From Brevipalpus yothersi (Eukaryota; Arthropoda; Arachnida; Trombidiformes; Tenuipalpidae), in assembly GCA_003956705.1 (NCBI GenBank), contig QZCP01000557.1:152684-216683 (forward strand): a stretch of DNA of 64,000 bases, read 5' to 3'. A program made the position numbers and the translations under genes. The notes beneath the pieces are model-generated. The model did no database searches, had not been told where the DNA came from, and saw only the letters and a list, made by a program, of their open reading frames with translations. Positions 44,764 to 58,400 of the stretch are shown here, in pieces. Positions within the stretch are counted from its first letter, which is position 1, and every line of letters begins with the position of its first letter.

Positions 44764-46268
44764 AAAAGATGAATGAAAATAGAGTCCGGTAATCATTATC
44801 AACCCGTTCGTTTTCTTTTGGAAATAAAAGTGGACCAGTGAAAATGGAGCATCATATGATTGCTTCTTCCTTTTGCTCCGAAAGAAAGAGAGAATGTTGC
44901 AGTCGCTTAGGCCAGTTTTCCATCAATGTTTCAATTCAAAGATTATTGGCTGTGAATATAACCAAAATGGAAATTGAGGGGAAACTTCCATCAACTGCTG
45001 GGAACATCTTATTGATATTATCAATTCGGGTAAGGGAAGCTCCATACAAGCTCGATCAATTGCAAAGAAGCTGCCCGGGAAAAGTGGAAGTGTTCCTCGA
45101 CGAACTTGAGGAGAGAGACCAAGTTTTCCTACCTTTCTTGGAGTATTTGAGAGGTTTGAATCGTGGAGAGCGCCAACAGATTCAAGTGCCCAGAGCCTTG
45201 AGCAAAACGGACCAACTAAAATTGAGGCAGTGGACCAACTGCAGAGTTTTTCCCTCCATTGGTACAGGGCCATGGATACAACCATTCATACCAACGAAAG
45301 CGATCCGGTTGGAATTCACTACTACCGAAACACGATCTACCTCCAGCTCATTTGAACAGCTCCCTTCGCGAATGTACCCCTCGATAAGACATACATCGAT
45401 TTCGACCATTGTGATGTTGATACCAACTACCCGTTCACTATGATCACGATTGACTGTCACAGTTCCTTACAAATTAACACATTTCATCTGAAAAAGGGAG
45501 AAGATAGAATTTCCCACCGAGGGCACTAAATCAGCATAGCATTATTGGTCAAATGGCCATTGTGAGACCCAACGTAAAGTTTGTTGAGAAGAGCAAGAAA
45601 AATAACACATACCTTTCAAAATCAAAGACAATGCGAGTTCGATGATGTCTGCCACCACTATTCCTGGTTCGAGAAGATGAATAGAGAGTAGAAAATCCCT
45701 CATTTTTATTTGCTTCGCTCAGGAACCGCTTTCGTTGGTATGAATGGTTGCATCCACGGCCCTGTACCAATGGAGGGAAAAACTCTGCAGTTGGTTCACT
45801 GCCTCAATTTCAGTTGGTCCGTTTTGCTCAAGGCTCTGGGCACTTGAATCTGTTGGGGCTCTCCATGATTCAAACCTCTCAAACACTCCAAGAAAGGTAG
45901 GAAAACTTGGTCTCTCTCCTCATGTTCGTCGAGGAACACTTCCACTTTTCCCAGGCAGCTTCTTTGCAATTGATCGAGCTTTTATGGAGCTTCCCTCACC
46001 CGAGTTGATAATTTCAATGAGATGTTCACAGCAGTTGATGGAAGTTTCACCTCAATTGCCATTTTGGTTATATTCACAGCCAATAATCTTTGAATTGAAA
46101 CATTGATGGAAAACTGGCCTAAGCAACTGCAACATTCTCCCTTTCTTTCGGAGCAAAAGGAAGAAACAATCATATGATGCTCCATTTTTACTGGTCCACT
46201 TTTATTTCCAAAATAAAAAGAACGTGTTGTTGATAATGATTACCGGACTCTATTTTCATTCATCTTTT
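44764..46268. repeat. Short interrupted palindrome (arms about 540 bp)
   Basis: 44764-45305 is repeated in reverse at about 45728-46268 around a spacer of about 420 bp. The outer ends read GATGAATGAAAATAGAGTCC and its complement, and the inner ends lie near CATACCAACGAAAGCG. The arms differ by scattered substitutions and small indels. Both lie immediately outside FBXO22-like fragments. Confidence 0.75.
44838..45443 (+). CDS. Unrecognised open frame in palindrome arm 1
   Basis: This 201-codon frame starts in arm 1 of the palindrome and reads into the spacer. It includes DELEERDQVFLPFLEYLRGL and LSKTDQLKLRQW, which look protein-like (charged, amphipathic). Arm 2 retains the same reading on the minus strand, with at least one stop and several substitutions. 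In the spacer another frame reads DFDHCDVDTNYPFTMITID, suggesting a frameshift or splicing. I do not recognise a family. It may be a decayed gene or part of a mobile element. Confidence 0.3.
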   Translation: MKMEHHMIASSFCSERKRECCSRLGQFSINVSIQRLLAVNITKMEIEGKLPSTAGNILLILSIRVREAPYKLDQLQRSCPGKVEVFLDELEERDQVFLPFLEYLRGLNRGERQQIQVPRALSKTDQLKLRQWTNCRVFPSIGTGPWIQPFIPTKAIRLEFTTTETRSTSSSFEQLPSRMYPSIRHTSISTIVMLIPTTRSL

Positions 46269-46315
46269 TAGTAACTTCCGAGCGAATAAGGATGACCAAT
46301 CATATTATGCACCAC

Positions 46316-46688
46316 TTTGTTTTGGTATGGTATTGTCAAAAATACTCGCATCAGAAGCTATATGAGAGTCAAACTTGGACATCTTATCTCACTTAAGAAA
46401 TTTTTCAGTTCCTTGCTACCATTTTTCAAGGTCGGTTGATGCTAATACTACCCCAAAATCGTTTTCACAGCTTTTGAATCTCAAGGCCTGCCAACGGAAC
46501 TTTGGAAGAAGTGGAAAACTCCATTTCAGAAAAATTAGTGATGGAAAAGCGAGCTCTTCTAAGAAAAGTTGTGCTCCTTAAAAAAGAGCATATTTCGATC
46601 AGCTTCTTCACACCAAGTCGACACCTATAAATGTAGATCATCGGTGAATTTTTCCAACCAAAAATGGATTACATACCACAGCTTCCAT
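46316..46688 (-). pseudogene. FBXO22-like gene fragment
   Basis: On the minus strand the start context and first codons (ACATCATGGAAGCTGTG with GTATGTAATCC, about 14 codons) are present. An internal deletion removes the middle of the F-box, and the exon 2 start and RCC-coding block follow with many small indels. It breaks off at about 46316, close to the outer end of the palindrome arm (about 46268). It is clearly non-functional. Confidence 0.65.
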
Positions 46689-48381
46689 GATGTAAACTTA
46701 AATTGATCATAGCAAACATGATCCAATCAAAGTTGTTGACATATCGTCACAAGATCAAATTAATGATTAGTAACAATAGGTGTTGTTTCAATCCCGGAGA
46801 TGTTGATCGTGGCGACGATGAATTATTCCGTTATTCTCGAGAGGCTCCACTCCTCATGTCATTTTAAAGCCTTCCCTAGGCAGCAATAGAAATTGTAGCC
46901 TGGTATTCATGTTATCCGTTTCGCTGTGGTACTACGAATGATGTATCAGTGAAATATCGATATGGATTACAAGTAATCCAGCTTGAATAGTTAGCTGAAA
47001 ATTCCATACAATGCTTTTCGATAAATGGGCTGAAGGCTCTGTTGCTAACATCATAACACTTTAACAGAAGACTGAACCATTTGGTTCATTGCCGTGGTAA
47101 TTCAACGTCATAACACTTTGCTGTAGATTTGGAGCATTTTCGCACCCGATCGAAACTTAGGCCTGTCCCTAATTTTTACCAGAAGAAGTTTGAACTTGTA
47201 TGGTGGGAAGACAGATAATCACCTCCCTGATTTTCCATAGAGAGGATACAACAAAAATATTATCGGGTGTTGGACAAGAAGATGCACACAAATCGATGAT
47301 CGTTTAATGGATTGAATTGCTGAATCATCACCACGATAAGCCAAATTGCTCACTAGAACACATTGATTAACTCGATGAAGATCCAATAATTCAGAGTGAA
47401 TTTATAAAAAAGTTTAAATGAATGTATAATCATGATCATTCATCGGACGACATTCATCGATTCAAATAACTTCTAATAAATCTCTAGTCTATGAAGAGTT
47501 AACAAGTGGGAATAAAAACTCATCTCATGGAAGGAACCAAAAAATGATTACGCATCACAGCTTCAGTGTAGAACAGACAAAAGTTCACTAGTTGTCTTGA
47601 CTGATCAAGGCAATGATTCCTCACAATGGATGTACATTATTCAAATGGCTTGAAATTTTGAGCGTTTGCCGGCTCACTTCTTAAACAGTGACTAAGATCG
47701 TAAATTGATCCTGACATTCATTGTGTGAAATTCCTCTTTTTTGTCACCTAATCATCATAGTGGGATTTCTTCGGAGTTGAAGAAGATCATTGGGATTCTT
47801 CCTGTAATCGAAAACGGGAAGCAATTATCTTGGATGAGACAAGTCTCAAATTTCGAGAAGCACCACTTATGATATCATCTGAATATTCACTCGGGCTTAG
47901 TTTCTACGATTGATCTCTGTGATATAATGAGCCGAACTACAACTAGTTTAGTTTTATTCTCGAAAATATTTCAGTTCAATCAGCTCAACAATCTCTGCAT
48001 TCTATATGCCTATTATTCGTTGACCACACCATTACTTGATTAAAGGATGAGAAAATCATCTTTTCAGATTGCTAAGGCTTCTCAAATTGTACCGTTAGAT
48101 TGATCAGTCTGCTTCGTTCAATGAAAAAGCGGGAAAAACTGAACTGAAAAACAGCTCGACGCCTGTAACGCCATCTAGTTCCAGTGAACAGTAATGAAAA
48201 GTACCGTTATTTCACGAAAAACTCTCGGATAATGAAGCATTTTTCTTCTGAGCCAACCATTTTTTTCGAGAACAAAACAGTACAACAATTTTCTTTATTT
48301 GGTATAAAAATTATACATTATTATCAGAGTTGAGAATCACAATTCGCAAAATTTATCGGGTTTAAAGAAAAATTTAAATAC
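46689..48381. repeat. Upstream module copy, then unique spacer
   Basis: 46838-47430 repeats the module found upstream of FBXO22-like genes, closest to 34600-35410. 47565-47950 matches 43440-43960. From about 47960 to 48381 the sequence looks unique and is the 3' flank of the DPP10-like gene; TTTATT-rich stretches near 48290-48310 could serve its polyadenylation. Confidence 0.5.
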
Positions 48382-51300
48382 TTAGGTTTCTTTAGCTAAA
48401 GCAGCAAGAAAACATTTTTGCAAAAAATTATCTGATAACTTAAGAAAATGTAGCTTTGATCGTGACAATTTGTGATCTTCATCTGGATAGAGTTGAATCT
48501 GGTAATTCAAATTTCCATCAGTCGCCTCTTTTATGCACGCTCTTGCAAAAAGCATCGTATGCTGTATGTGAACAACATCTAAAATTGATTGCGGTGGGTT
48601 AGAAAAAAAAGAATAATTAACAATTGTTAATCAGCGTTCCGATAAATAATTCAGAAAAAAATATGTTGCTCCAACAATTCAGGAATAAAAAATTAAGCAA
48701 ATAATTCATTCAATATTTGTGATCTCATTTGTGAGTATGAATTGGCTAAATGAGAGGAGAATTTTTTCACTCCTCAAGTTTTTACATTTTTGACTATTCC
48801 ATCGAGGAGAACAAACACCAGATTCATTTATACTATTCTCTACTAATTTCCTAACAATATCTCAGATACTCACCATCGGCTGTTCCATGGACTATCAGGA
48901 AGCGTTTTTCTGTTAAATGATCTGCTTTCAGAAGTAAATTGTTCAATTCATAGTTGGATGTATATTCGTGGGCAATTGGATCACCAAAAAGGTACTCTGC
49001 AGTGAAAGCGTCTGTTAAATATGGAGAGAGAGAGAGAGAGAAAATAGAAAATGGAATAGTTTTTTTAGACTGACAAATAAGAAAGGAACAAAAAGTGATC
49101 ATTATTCATGAGTCTGTCTGGAATCTTCTCAGTGGATAAGATGAAGATTGATGGCTAATCAAGGGGAACATTCGCATGTCAGATAGAGTGAGCTCCACAG
49201 AATGCAGATTCTCATCAGCTAATTTTTGGATGAATGAACTGATCTGATGAGACCACGGTGACGTATTGGAAAGCTTCTTGAACAGTCAGCCCAAAATTTC
49301 TTGACCTTTGTTGGGAGCTCTTGGCCTTCTCTTCTTCCGCTAGAGAACGTTTTTCGACACTTAATTTGTGTATACACTACACCTAGGGAAGCCTGATGAT
49401 CCATCAAGAACTTACTCGAGATTCATTCCTAACTCTTGTGATGCAGAAAAACTGATAGGCAATTCTTTTCATGAATAAGAAAGAAAAGTTCTAAGAGCTA
49501 GATAGAAAATTCGCACTAACCCATCAATCGCCAATTGATTATCGGTGAAAAGGCAATAGCACAAGATATGGTTGATTCTTTATCTTGAGCTAAAGTTGAA
49601 AGGGCAGTGAAAGCGGCTGAAGTTGAGCCCCAGATTGCGATTCTTCTTCGATCAACATTTCCTAATACTTTGTCTAGTAGATCAACAATAGCAATCTGAT
49701 GATCATAGTTTATTTTGGACCAAAGAGAATCTCTTCCGGTGTTTATAGAATTGATTGGGTGAGCCATGCCGGGCAGTCCATCAACAATAGGAGACTCTTG
49801 TATTTCTAATTGAGCATAAAGGAACTCTTTGGAACTTGAAAGATAATGACCCCAGTGCAGATCATATTTTTCAGTAATACTACCATCGATCATTGGAAAA
49901 CTGTGATAAAAAAAGACGATACATCAGAGAATTTCAACTTTTTTGCCATGTTATCTGTAATTCAAGATTGAAATACTTACGATTCAATAACAAGAGGATA
50001 TTTGATTATCTCTTCTTCTTCCTCATCTTCACGAAGAACTTCCAGATGCCGACGAGGAGGTGGAATCAGAACTTTTATATTCAATTCTGTGGAAAAAATT
50101 GAAAAAGAAAAATAGAAACTATGTTTTCTTTCAACATCGCAACTTTTTCAATCAAGGTGAGAAAATTGATCGAAATTGGGTCGATAATTTTGAAACAAAA
50201 TTTCCTATAGAACATCATTATTGATTGCAAATTGAAACACTGAATTTCCTCTCATACGATGGAATCAAATCATCAAAGTTTTTTTATCTTCGTGAAGACC
50301 AAAACAAAGCTATGGTCAACGCTCTAGGGCCAAGTTTTCATCCTAAGGCCATGAAAAATCTGATCACTCAGTTGAAAGCTCTCTCATTCAGAATCTGAAA
50401 GGCTGAGGCTTACACAGCATCAAGTAAGATCTACTGTGCTTGATTGGTAAACCTTTGGTTTTCTGTATTACTGAGCAGCTATATGCCATCTTAATGTGTG
50501 TTCGAAAGCATTTTTTGATACTTACTTCGAGAGTCATTATCGATCGGTAATGAGAGGAAAGTCTCCTGAGGCATTCGTTTGTCCATCAGAGCAGCATGAA
50601 AGTCCTTATTTTCATCTATATTGAAGACTGAGAGGATAAAGAAAGTGGAATAGTATGAGAGTAGCATGGAAAGAAAGAAAGAGAGGGTTCATTAGGTCTC
50701 TGATTTTATTGATAATTGATGATTATTTGAGGATTCAGAACCTCTTTGGAGCTATAATCGAAGATGCTAGTCGTAAAATAAAGAGAGAGAGAGAGAGAGA
50801 GAGAAAAGGGGACTCTCTTCTATTCATTTCATGATATCGATCGAAATTTGTCAAAAACTATGAATGAACGAGGAGCGGTTACAAGAAAAGAATACCAAAT
50901 AATGTCATCACTGCCTTAGGCTATTTTTTGGCTCTATTTGGAGACAGAAAAAAATTCTTTTTTCCTCTCGCGCTCTTTCATGAATAGTTGCCAAGTACAG
51001 TTCCTAGTTTGATGAGGCTTTAGAAATCAGAGAAAATAATCTTCGCTCAACTGATGCGATTCATTATTCTTCCAATTTCTCGATAGATACTTGTGATTCG
51101 ATTGACCGATTCAGAACGGAAGTCGAAAAATTGGTACAACTCATTGGATCGTCATAATTTGGAAACTAACCCTAACACAACATCGAATCTTGATTCAACA
51201 ACTTTTCAAGAACAGTTTGTATTTCCTTCTCTTCTAATCTACAGGCAAGATCAATCGATATATAAAAGAAGTGAACTGATTAGATCTGTGAGCAGAATGC

Positions 51301-54300
51301 TTGCCATTATTACTATCAAGAACAATTTTCCATCCAAAGCACGCTAACATTAATGATAGATATTTTTTTCCCTCTCCATTTCATAGCATAGATATTTCTT
51401 CCCATGGTGATAAGAAATTATTGCCTCATCCAAGGATTCATGCACCATGGATGAAATGAGATTCCCTAGAACGATGAGAATAGAGCGAAACTATTTCGAA
51501 GAATATACACACTATTCACCATATCAATTTCATCTTCTTCTCATTTTCCCAACCAACCAACTACCATCAACACCTCTCTCTCTTGGTTGATGAGGTTCAT
51601 TGATTGTGGCTTTACAACAACCAGATTTATCAACATTATACCTACTTTTTGAATGATTGCTTGTTGCTCTGATCTCGGCAATTATTTTTCTTGGTCCAAG
51701 ACACCGTAGTACATAATAATCAATATTATCACTGAATATCGCATCATAATAGCCACAGCTTGGATCCAATTGACAGGTATGACACACTAGTGATGGTGAT
51801 GTTTCATGATTATTATTATGGGCATTGGTCACATTGGATATGATTGGTGTGGCCAATGTGTTGGCCGATGATGATGGTATGGATGTCGAAAGGACGGATT
51901 GTGTCCGAGCTGAATAGATATGTCTTCGATGAGTTTTACCGTTAAGTCCGGTGGCTTGAAAGTAGATAATTTGTTGATCACTATCGTATGCCAGCAAATT
52001 GGTGACATCATATTTGCCATGTGTTATGAAATTTCCAATGGAATTAGGATAAGTTTGCTAATTAGGTGGAGAGAGAAAAAAAAATAATCACAACATTAAT
52101 ATTTCCAATCCACATAAACCTGAAATCAGAATAAACCAGGATGTCCTGGTTGATGTTATTATCATTATTATTATTGTTTTTTTTCGCTGCTTGTGGTTGG
52201 TGAAGGATACACATAAAACTGCTGCAATCGATGTTTAACAATATCCCTTCCTTAAATCTTATTCAATCCTTTTCCGTGCGGTTGTTCAAGGTTATTTTGC
52301 AATCGAAAAAAATACAACCATTACAACTACCATACACATCATGATTGCAATGGAAGTGGGTAAAGTAGGAAGGAAAATGAGTTCCTATCCTTTTTTTTCG
52401 GTAAAAAAATGTCATGGTTATTGGTGTCCATCATTAATTTGAATTGAAGCATGTCCATGAGATAGCCAGCCAAGCTCAACTAACTTGAGGAGAGAGCGAA
52501 AAGCAAGGCTAACCGCTTCAATCATCGGGCAACATGTACACACTTGATTCAGTTGGAATCATATTGGACTGGAGAGTAAGTACAATTTTTCCCAGATAGT
52601 TAATCAATTGGTCAGTAATGAGTTAAACTTTTTCAACAGTTTGAATTCAAAATGTTCTACTGTTTCAGCAATCATTTGAAATCTCGTCATCCAGCCTAGT
52701 CATATTTCATGATGTGGACACTATGTGCTTAGAATGGAAGAATTTTTTCAGTCTCCTCGACAATGGAAATCATCTATTCATCATGTGAAAAGCTATTTTA
52801 GTCAAATAATTTTCTGTCAAAGAATCTAGTCCAGCTCAACGATCGTTAATTATGTCAACTGAGGAACAAGTCGAGTGTCGAATTTGTTTGCAACCTGAAT
52901 TGAAGAAAAATCTACTTGAACCATGTGGATGTAAAGGATCTCAAAAGTATGCCCATGGAGAGTGTCTTAAACAGTGGATGGACATTAAGAGAAGTGGTTT
53001 GTGTTCGGTTTGTGAAACAATATACAGTGACAAATTGTTTCGAAAGAAACCAGAGAACTTTTTACGATACCTATCATCCACCGAGATTGCTGGAGAGGTG
53101 ATGATAATCACTCTTGTTTATGGAGCGATATTGTATTTAATCATTGTCGGATTGTGTCAATATCTTTTCACGCCAGAGCTTATTTCAAGTGTATTACGAG
53201 TCATTCTCATATCATGGACCTTCATCTATCTGACATTGCTCCTGATAGCCGTGTATATCTCACTTTCCAAATTATTCATGGGTTTCAAGGAATGGCGAAA
53301 AACTCATTTCACCATAGAATTGATCGTCAACACCAATACATCCATGTCGGCTGCACCGATTATTTTGAGTTCTGATTCTTCCTCTGGAATTGATGCTTCT
53401 CAAGCTCCAGGATGACCAGAGAATATTTCCTCATGTCATTTCGGAAAATTTCTAACCTATGGTCAAGGGTCAAATCCGTTCTCTCTCTGTGTCTCTCTGT
53501 GTCGCTCTACATCAACTAACTCAAGAACAGAGGTCAGTCATGTCCAAGCTTTATGCATTCACTTCTGGTTCTAAATTCGAAAAAAAGTTTCTCTCTGTAA
53601 CTTATTCTACACAAGTTAACAATCCTATCAGCTAACAGCTCAATATTGATTTTTCTCTCTTTTGAAATTGTCTTTTGTGCTTTCTTTTCGATTTCCATGG
53701 TCTGTTGCCTAGCCTCAAGATATACGAGTGTATCGTAGGCTTCCCTTCTCTACCTGAGTTTGGTTATCCAAATTTATATGCACCCATGTATAACTTTATT
53801 CTATTCAGCCATTCGAAACCAGATTCATTTGGGCAAACAATCTACAATCTCAATGTCATACACACACACACACACATTCACCTTTACCGATCTATATGCA
53901 TGAACTTCTCCAGAATTTGCTATGGCTCACACTGGATTTACATGATCATAATAGGCTGCTCTATACAGAATTGTTCATGGTGTATGTTGCAACTATACTG
54001 GTCACTAGAATATGTCAATCCAAATTAGGCATGTGAAAGCTTTGTAATACAACTCAACAGATTGATATCGTTTCGAATTTCATAACATTTTGGACCTGAT
54101 CGATTTACGATTGATAAGCCTATTTTTGATTTGAAATTCAATATCTCGAGGACTTTAAGAATGTTTTTTAAAGTATCACCCTGGAGCAATCGTCATATTG
54201 ATTCCAAGAGATGACATACAAACACATATTACACTTCCTATTGGATCTGGTTAACGGAACTGAATTTCGAATATGAATATTTGAGCAGAAAAGTTTGGGT

Positions 54301-55380
54301 AAATGTTCTTCAAGTTCGCTAAAGCAAAGGAGATGATGAATATCAAAGTGCAAAGTGAAAGGAAGTTCAATAAGGCGAAAAGAGAGGAAATTGATGGATA
54401 AAAGGAAGCGTTTCGGAAAACATTGGTCTACATGATTGAACAGCGCAATTTGAACTTGAAAACCACCGAATCGTATATTAAATATTTGAAAAGCTTACTT
54501 TTGGATCATAAAAAGCGATATGATAATGAACACCAAGCTTTATATCAGGCTTTGGTAAGATGATGAAACTTTTTCTGATTAAAAATTGTGAGGACGATGA
54601 TGATGACTGTTTTGATGATGGTGATGATGATGGCTGATTACGATCACTAATTATGATGTTTTGAATGTTTCTCATTCGAATAATACTATCACTAATTAGG
54701 GTGGTCTGCTTGCAACTCCATTGCATTGAATTGGAACAATAGAGCATCACAGAATGATTATGATCTCGAAGTGTCCATATTATATTCACTTCATCTTTGC
54801 TTAACCAATGTACATGAGCCAAATATTTATCTTTACCAACCAAAGTATCTGGTTCACGCAATTTTCTTTTCGAACCTATCGGATCATTCAGATTGGCAAC
54901 CCACAAGGAGACCTCTGGAATCTTTCGACCAGCCTGTGGATGGATAAATGATGATGATATATCAATGTCATGGGTCATGGAAGATGAAGAAAAGGAAGAT
55001 AAGGTTTGAGCGAAGAGAAGCAATTCCTGTTAGTGAGGATCATTCACAGCATCAGTCATTATCAATGATTTGTCATGCCGTGAGACCAGCGAAAAGCAAC
55101 AGAAGAAAGAGAAAATAATCGATTTTCTGTCAGTATCATGACCATTATTCAATGATCACCGGTCATTTGGTCACTCAATGTCCATCAGTTTGATACTTTT
55201 TGGAGCTTGTTTCACCTCACTTCCAAAAACAGTGGCTGTGAAAGCATCAACTCTCATGAGTATATACTCTGGACAAGTTTGTCAAGATTTTCTTGGATTT
55301 TTATTCCAATAAAGTGAGAAGCGAAAAAAAAGAGACAAAACATGACATAGTAAAACAATCGATATTGATGAATGATCCAA

Positions 55381-55444
<64 letters not shown>

Positions 55445-58400
55445 CCATGATTAGCTGATATTTGATCATCTTCATTCCGGTAGTGATTATTTGACAGTCA
55501 AGAAGAAAGATTGTTACCAAAATGGACAACATGTATAGTAATCAGATTACTTTCACGATAGACTTTCGGATCACTCTTGGGAATATTCGCTTCCACTCAA
55601 ATGAATGTAAATTGGTAACTGATTGCATTCTTAATGTGGAATAAATAAAGATTAAATGAGAAAACAAAAATACGACTACTGTATATACATGTGTGTGTGT
55701 CCATGTGTGTCATTTTGTGGTTCATTTTCGCAATGGATAGACTTTTCCTCTATTCGCTTGGACATGTATCAAGTCAAAGTAAACGCAAAAAACACAACAT
55801 TAACAAATGATAATGATGAAAATGTATGGCCAGTCTGGTGTGACTTGAAATGGTGGACAGAGAGAAAGAGAGAGGAAAAAAGGAATATCTATCAAGCATC
55901 CATTCTGACATGAAGTCATGCTGGTCACCAAGAGAGATCATACATTTTCTCCTGAGAGGTTGGGACATGTTCATTGATATTCCTTATTCCCTTGTTCCAC
56001 TATTCGTGCTCTGATTCACCAAACCAAGCAAATATATTTCGGATTACATTTCCACGATCAATATTCATTCCACATGATGACATTGGTCAGTATGACATTG
56101 TGTTGCAATCGAAAACCTCTCTCATTTCGAAATCAAGATCAAACATTCTTTCGTCATCATGTTCTGATTATCTGGTTGTTCATGATTTTTTTTTTCTCAT
56201 CTCTTGTAATATCAACTCATAAATAATCATTGTTAAATTTTGTAAGGAGTAAAATCTATCATTTTCAGCTTACCTTAGGAAATCTTCGAGTTAATATCGA
56301 AGGTCCACTCGAAAATTTCATTGTAGTATCATATAAATTTCCATAAATTTTGATTGCATTAAAATCAACCAAACTATCATCAAAAACGGCATACAGAATC
56401 ATTTTTTCCTCTTTACACTGCCACAATGCCTTCTTGAGTCCAATAAATTCTATCAGAACGTTATCAGATTGACAATAGTGAGATTGATAAGGTGAAGGAT
56501 AGAATAAAATAGTATAAATTGGATTAATGTTAGAATATTATGATAGCGAATATTGATTAGATATCGTATTTATGAAGTCCGACTCACCTCGATAATACCA
56601 GTTTGGTATACCATTGTAAATGACACCCTGTTTTCCAGATTCCGTTAATCGGATAGGTTTACTCTCAAAATCGGAGCAATAGTAAATATCATTGTCGGCC
56701 ACGAATATCTGTTGAGAAGAGAGCACAATTAGGCAAATTTTCCTCCAAAAAGTCTTAGTTATGTCAAAATAGCAAGATGAATTGTATTTTTTGTTATTAT
56801 TAGAATATTTCGAGCATAAAATTAGAATCACACACACTCAGATATACCAAATGATTAATTAAAACAATCAAAACAATTTGGATGAAGGTGTGTTCATCTA
56901 TACAAACCCCTGTTTCGCAAATATCATATGAATTATCATGCTCCAATATACTTTGTTTCACGCATCTTGGAGCTTTAAGTTCCTGCATAGATGATCACTT
57001 CAAAATGGTAACTTATTAATCTTCTATTCCTCAATCGAGCCTATTCCCTCACGAGGTTATGAGTTCAAGCATTTGGATCAATTTTATCACCAGTGGGCTC
57101 TCTAAATAATATCTACCAAACAATATTCATAGGCTTACTGAGATAAGGGGATGAAGTTGTGGGTTCTAAGGGTTGAGAACTCTTAGTTTACTCCAATCAA
57201 TCAGGCTAAAGGAAAAATTCAAGAAACCTCATGGGTTCAGGACTCAGGAGAATTCACATCAATAGCTGTTGATGAGAGAATGGAAGATCTTTCCATTCCA
57301 TGGTATTTGGAATGGTTGATTAAGAGAGCTCGATCCACAAAAATGGTTAGCAAAACGAACTCACGGTAGAAAGATTCAAGACGGATGTTTGCTTAGCAAT
57401 TCTGATCATATTTTATCACAGAAACTTGAGCAATTATTATCGAGCATCCCCATGAACAAATATACACTTAAGTGTATATTTACTTACATCTACTAGAGAG
57501 AACGGAAAATTCGCAAATTATTCATGCAACTCTTTTGTGTAGACAATCCGAAATTCTGAAGAATGAAAGGGAATCCATATTCCAAAAGATTTCTTCATGA
57601 AAACTCTCAGTGTGTACTGGATTTCACTTAAGAAAGTGAATTAATTATATAAGATTCTGCCGTAGAAGCGGAATGATGTGAAAATGAAATCCAGACAATA
57701 TATGGGTGAGAAGTTTGAATGAATCATGCTAAATTTTAGAAAAATAGTTAACCACTCGATCGATTCAAATGTAACAAGGATATGAGTACATTAAATGAGT
57801 GATGAGTTAACAAATAGTACTTATATTTAAATCACCCAAACTCACCAGAGAATTCCCATGGCTTGACCAAGTTGCATAATTTAAGAGATGAGTTTTACTT
57901 TGAAGAAAAGTTGAGATGACACTTCTCAGCGAGATGAGATTTCTGTTCGAATTTATACAGAAAAAATTGGTAAGATTATGAGTTTTAACCCTTTTGAACC
58001 AAATCTAACTCTCTAGTAGAACTTTTTGATCAGAATAATTGATAACTTACGCATTGGTTATATTATAGAGATCATATTGAATATCCTCAGTCCCATTAAT
58101 CTGTAAGAGAATCAAAAAGAAAATTTTTCCATAATCTTGAAACAGAAAAGCTCATAAATCCCGAGAGAATTGCAAAATTTTCTCTAAAAACTCTTGGAAT
58201 ATGGTTATTGACACTTTTAGGAAACCCTCAGAGCTATTACAGGTACTTTAAGTACCTGATAACTTACAAATAGTATTTTTTAAACTTCAATGTTGAAGTG
58301 GCTGAGTGGTTTGAGACCTAATATGCTGTGATATGATCATAAAAGCCTCTCAAGATGCATTCCCTCTATTTACAATTAAATTGGACAGTACAGTTCTTGG

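Noticed and set aside
51093..51347. 84-codon plus-strand frame within a DPP10-like intron
   Set aside because: Low-complexity, polar, no family resemblance and no splice or start support.
58291..58365. tRNA-like A-box sequence (TGGCTGAGTGG)
   Set aside because: No matching B-box (GGTTCGA-type) or cloverleaf arms follow at the right distance, and it lies in an intron of the DPP10-like gene.
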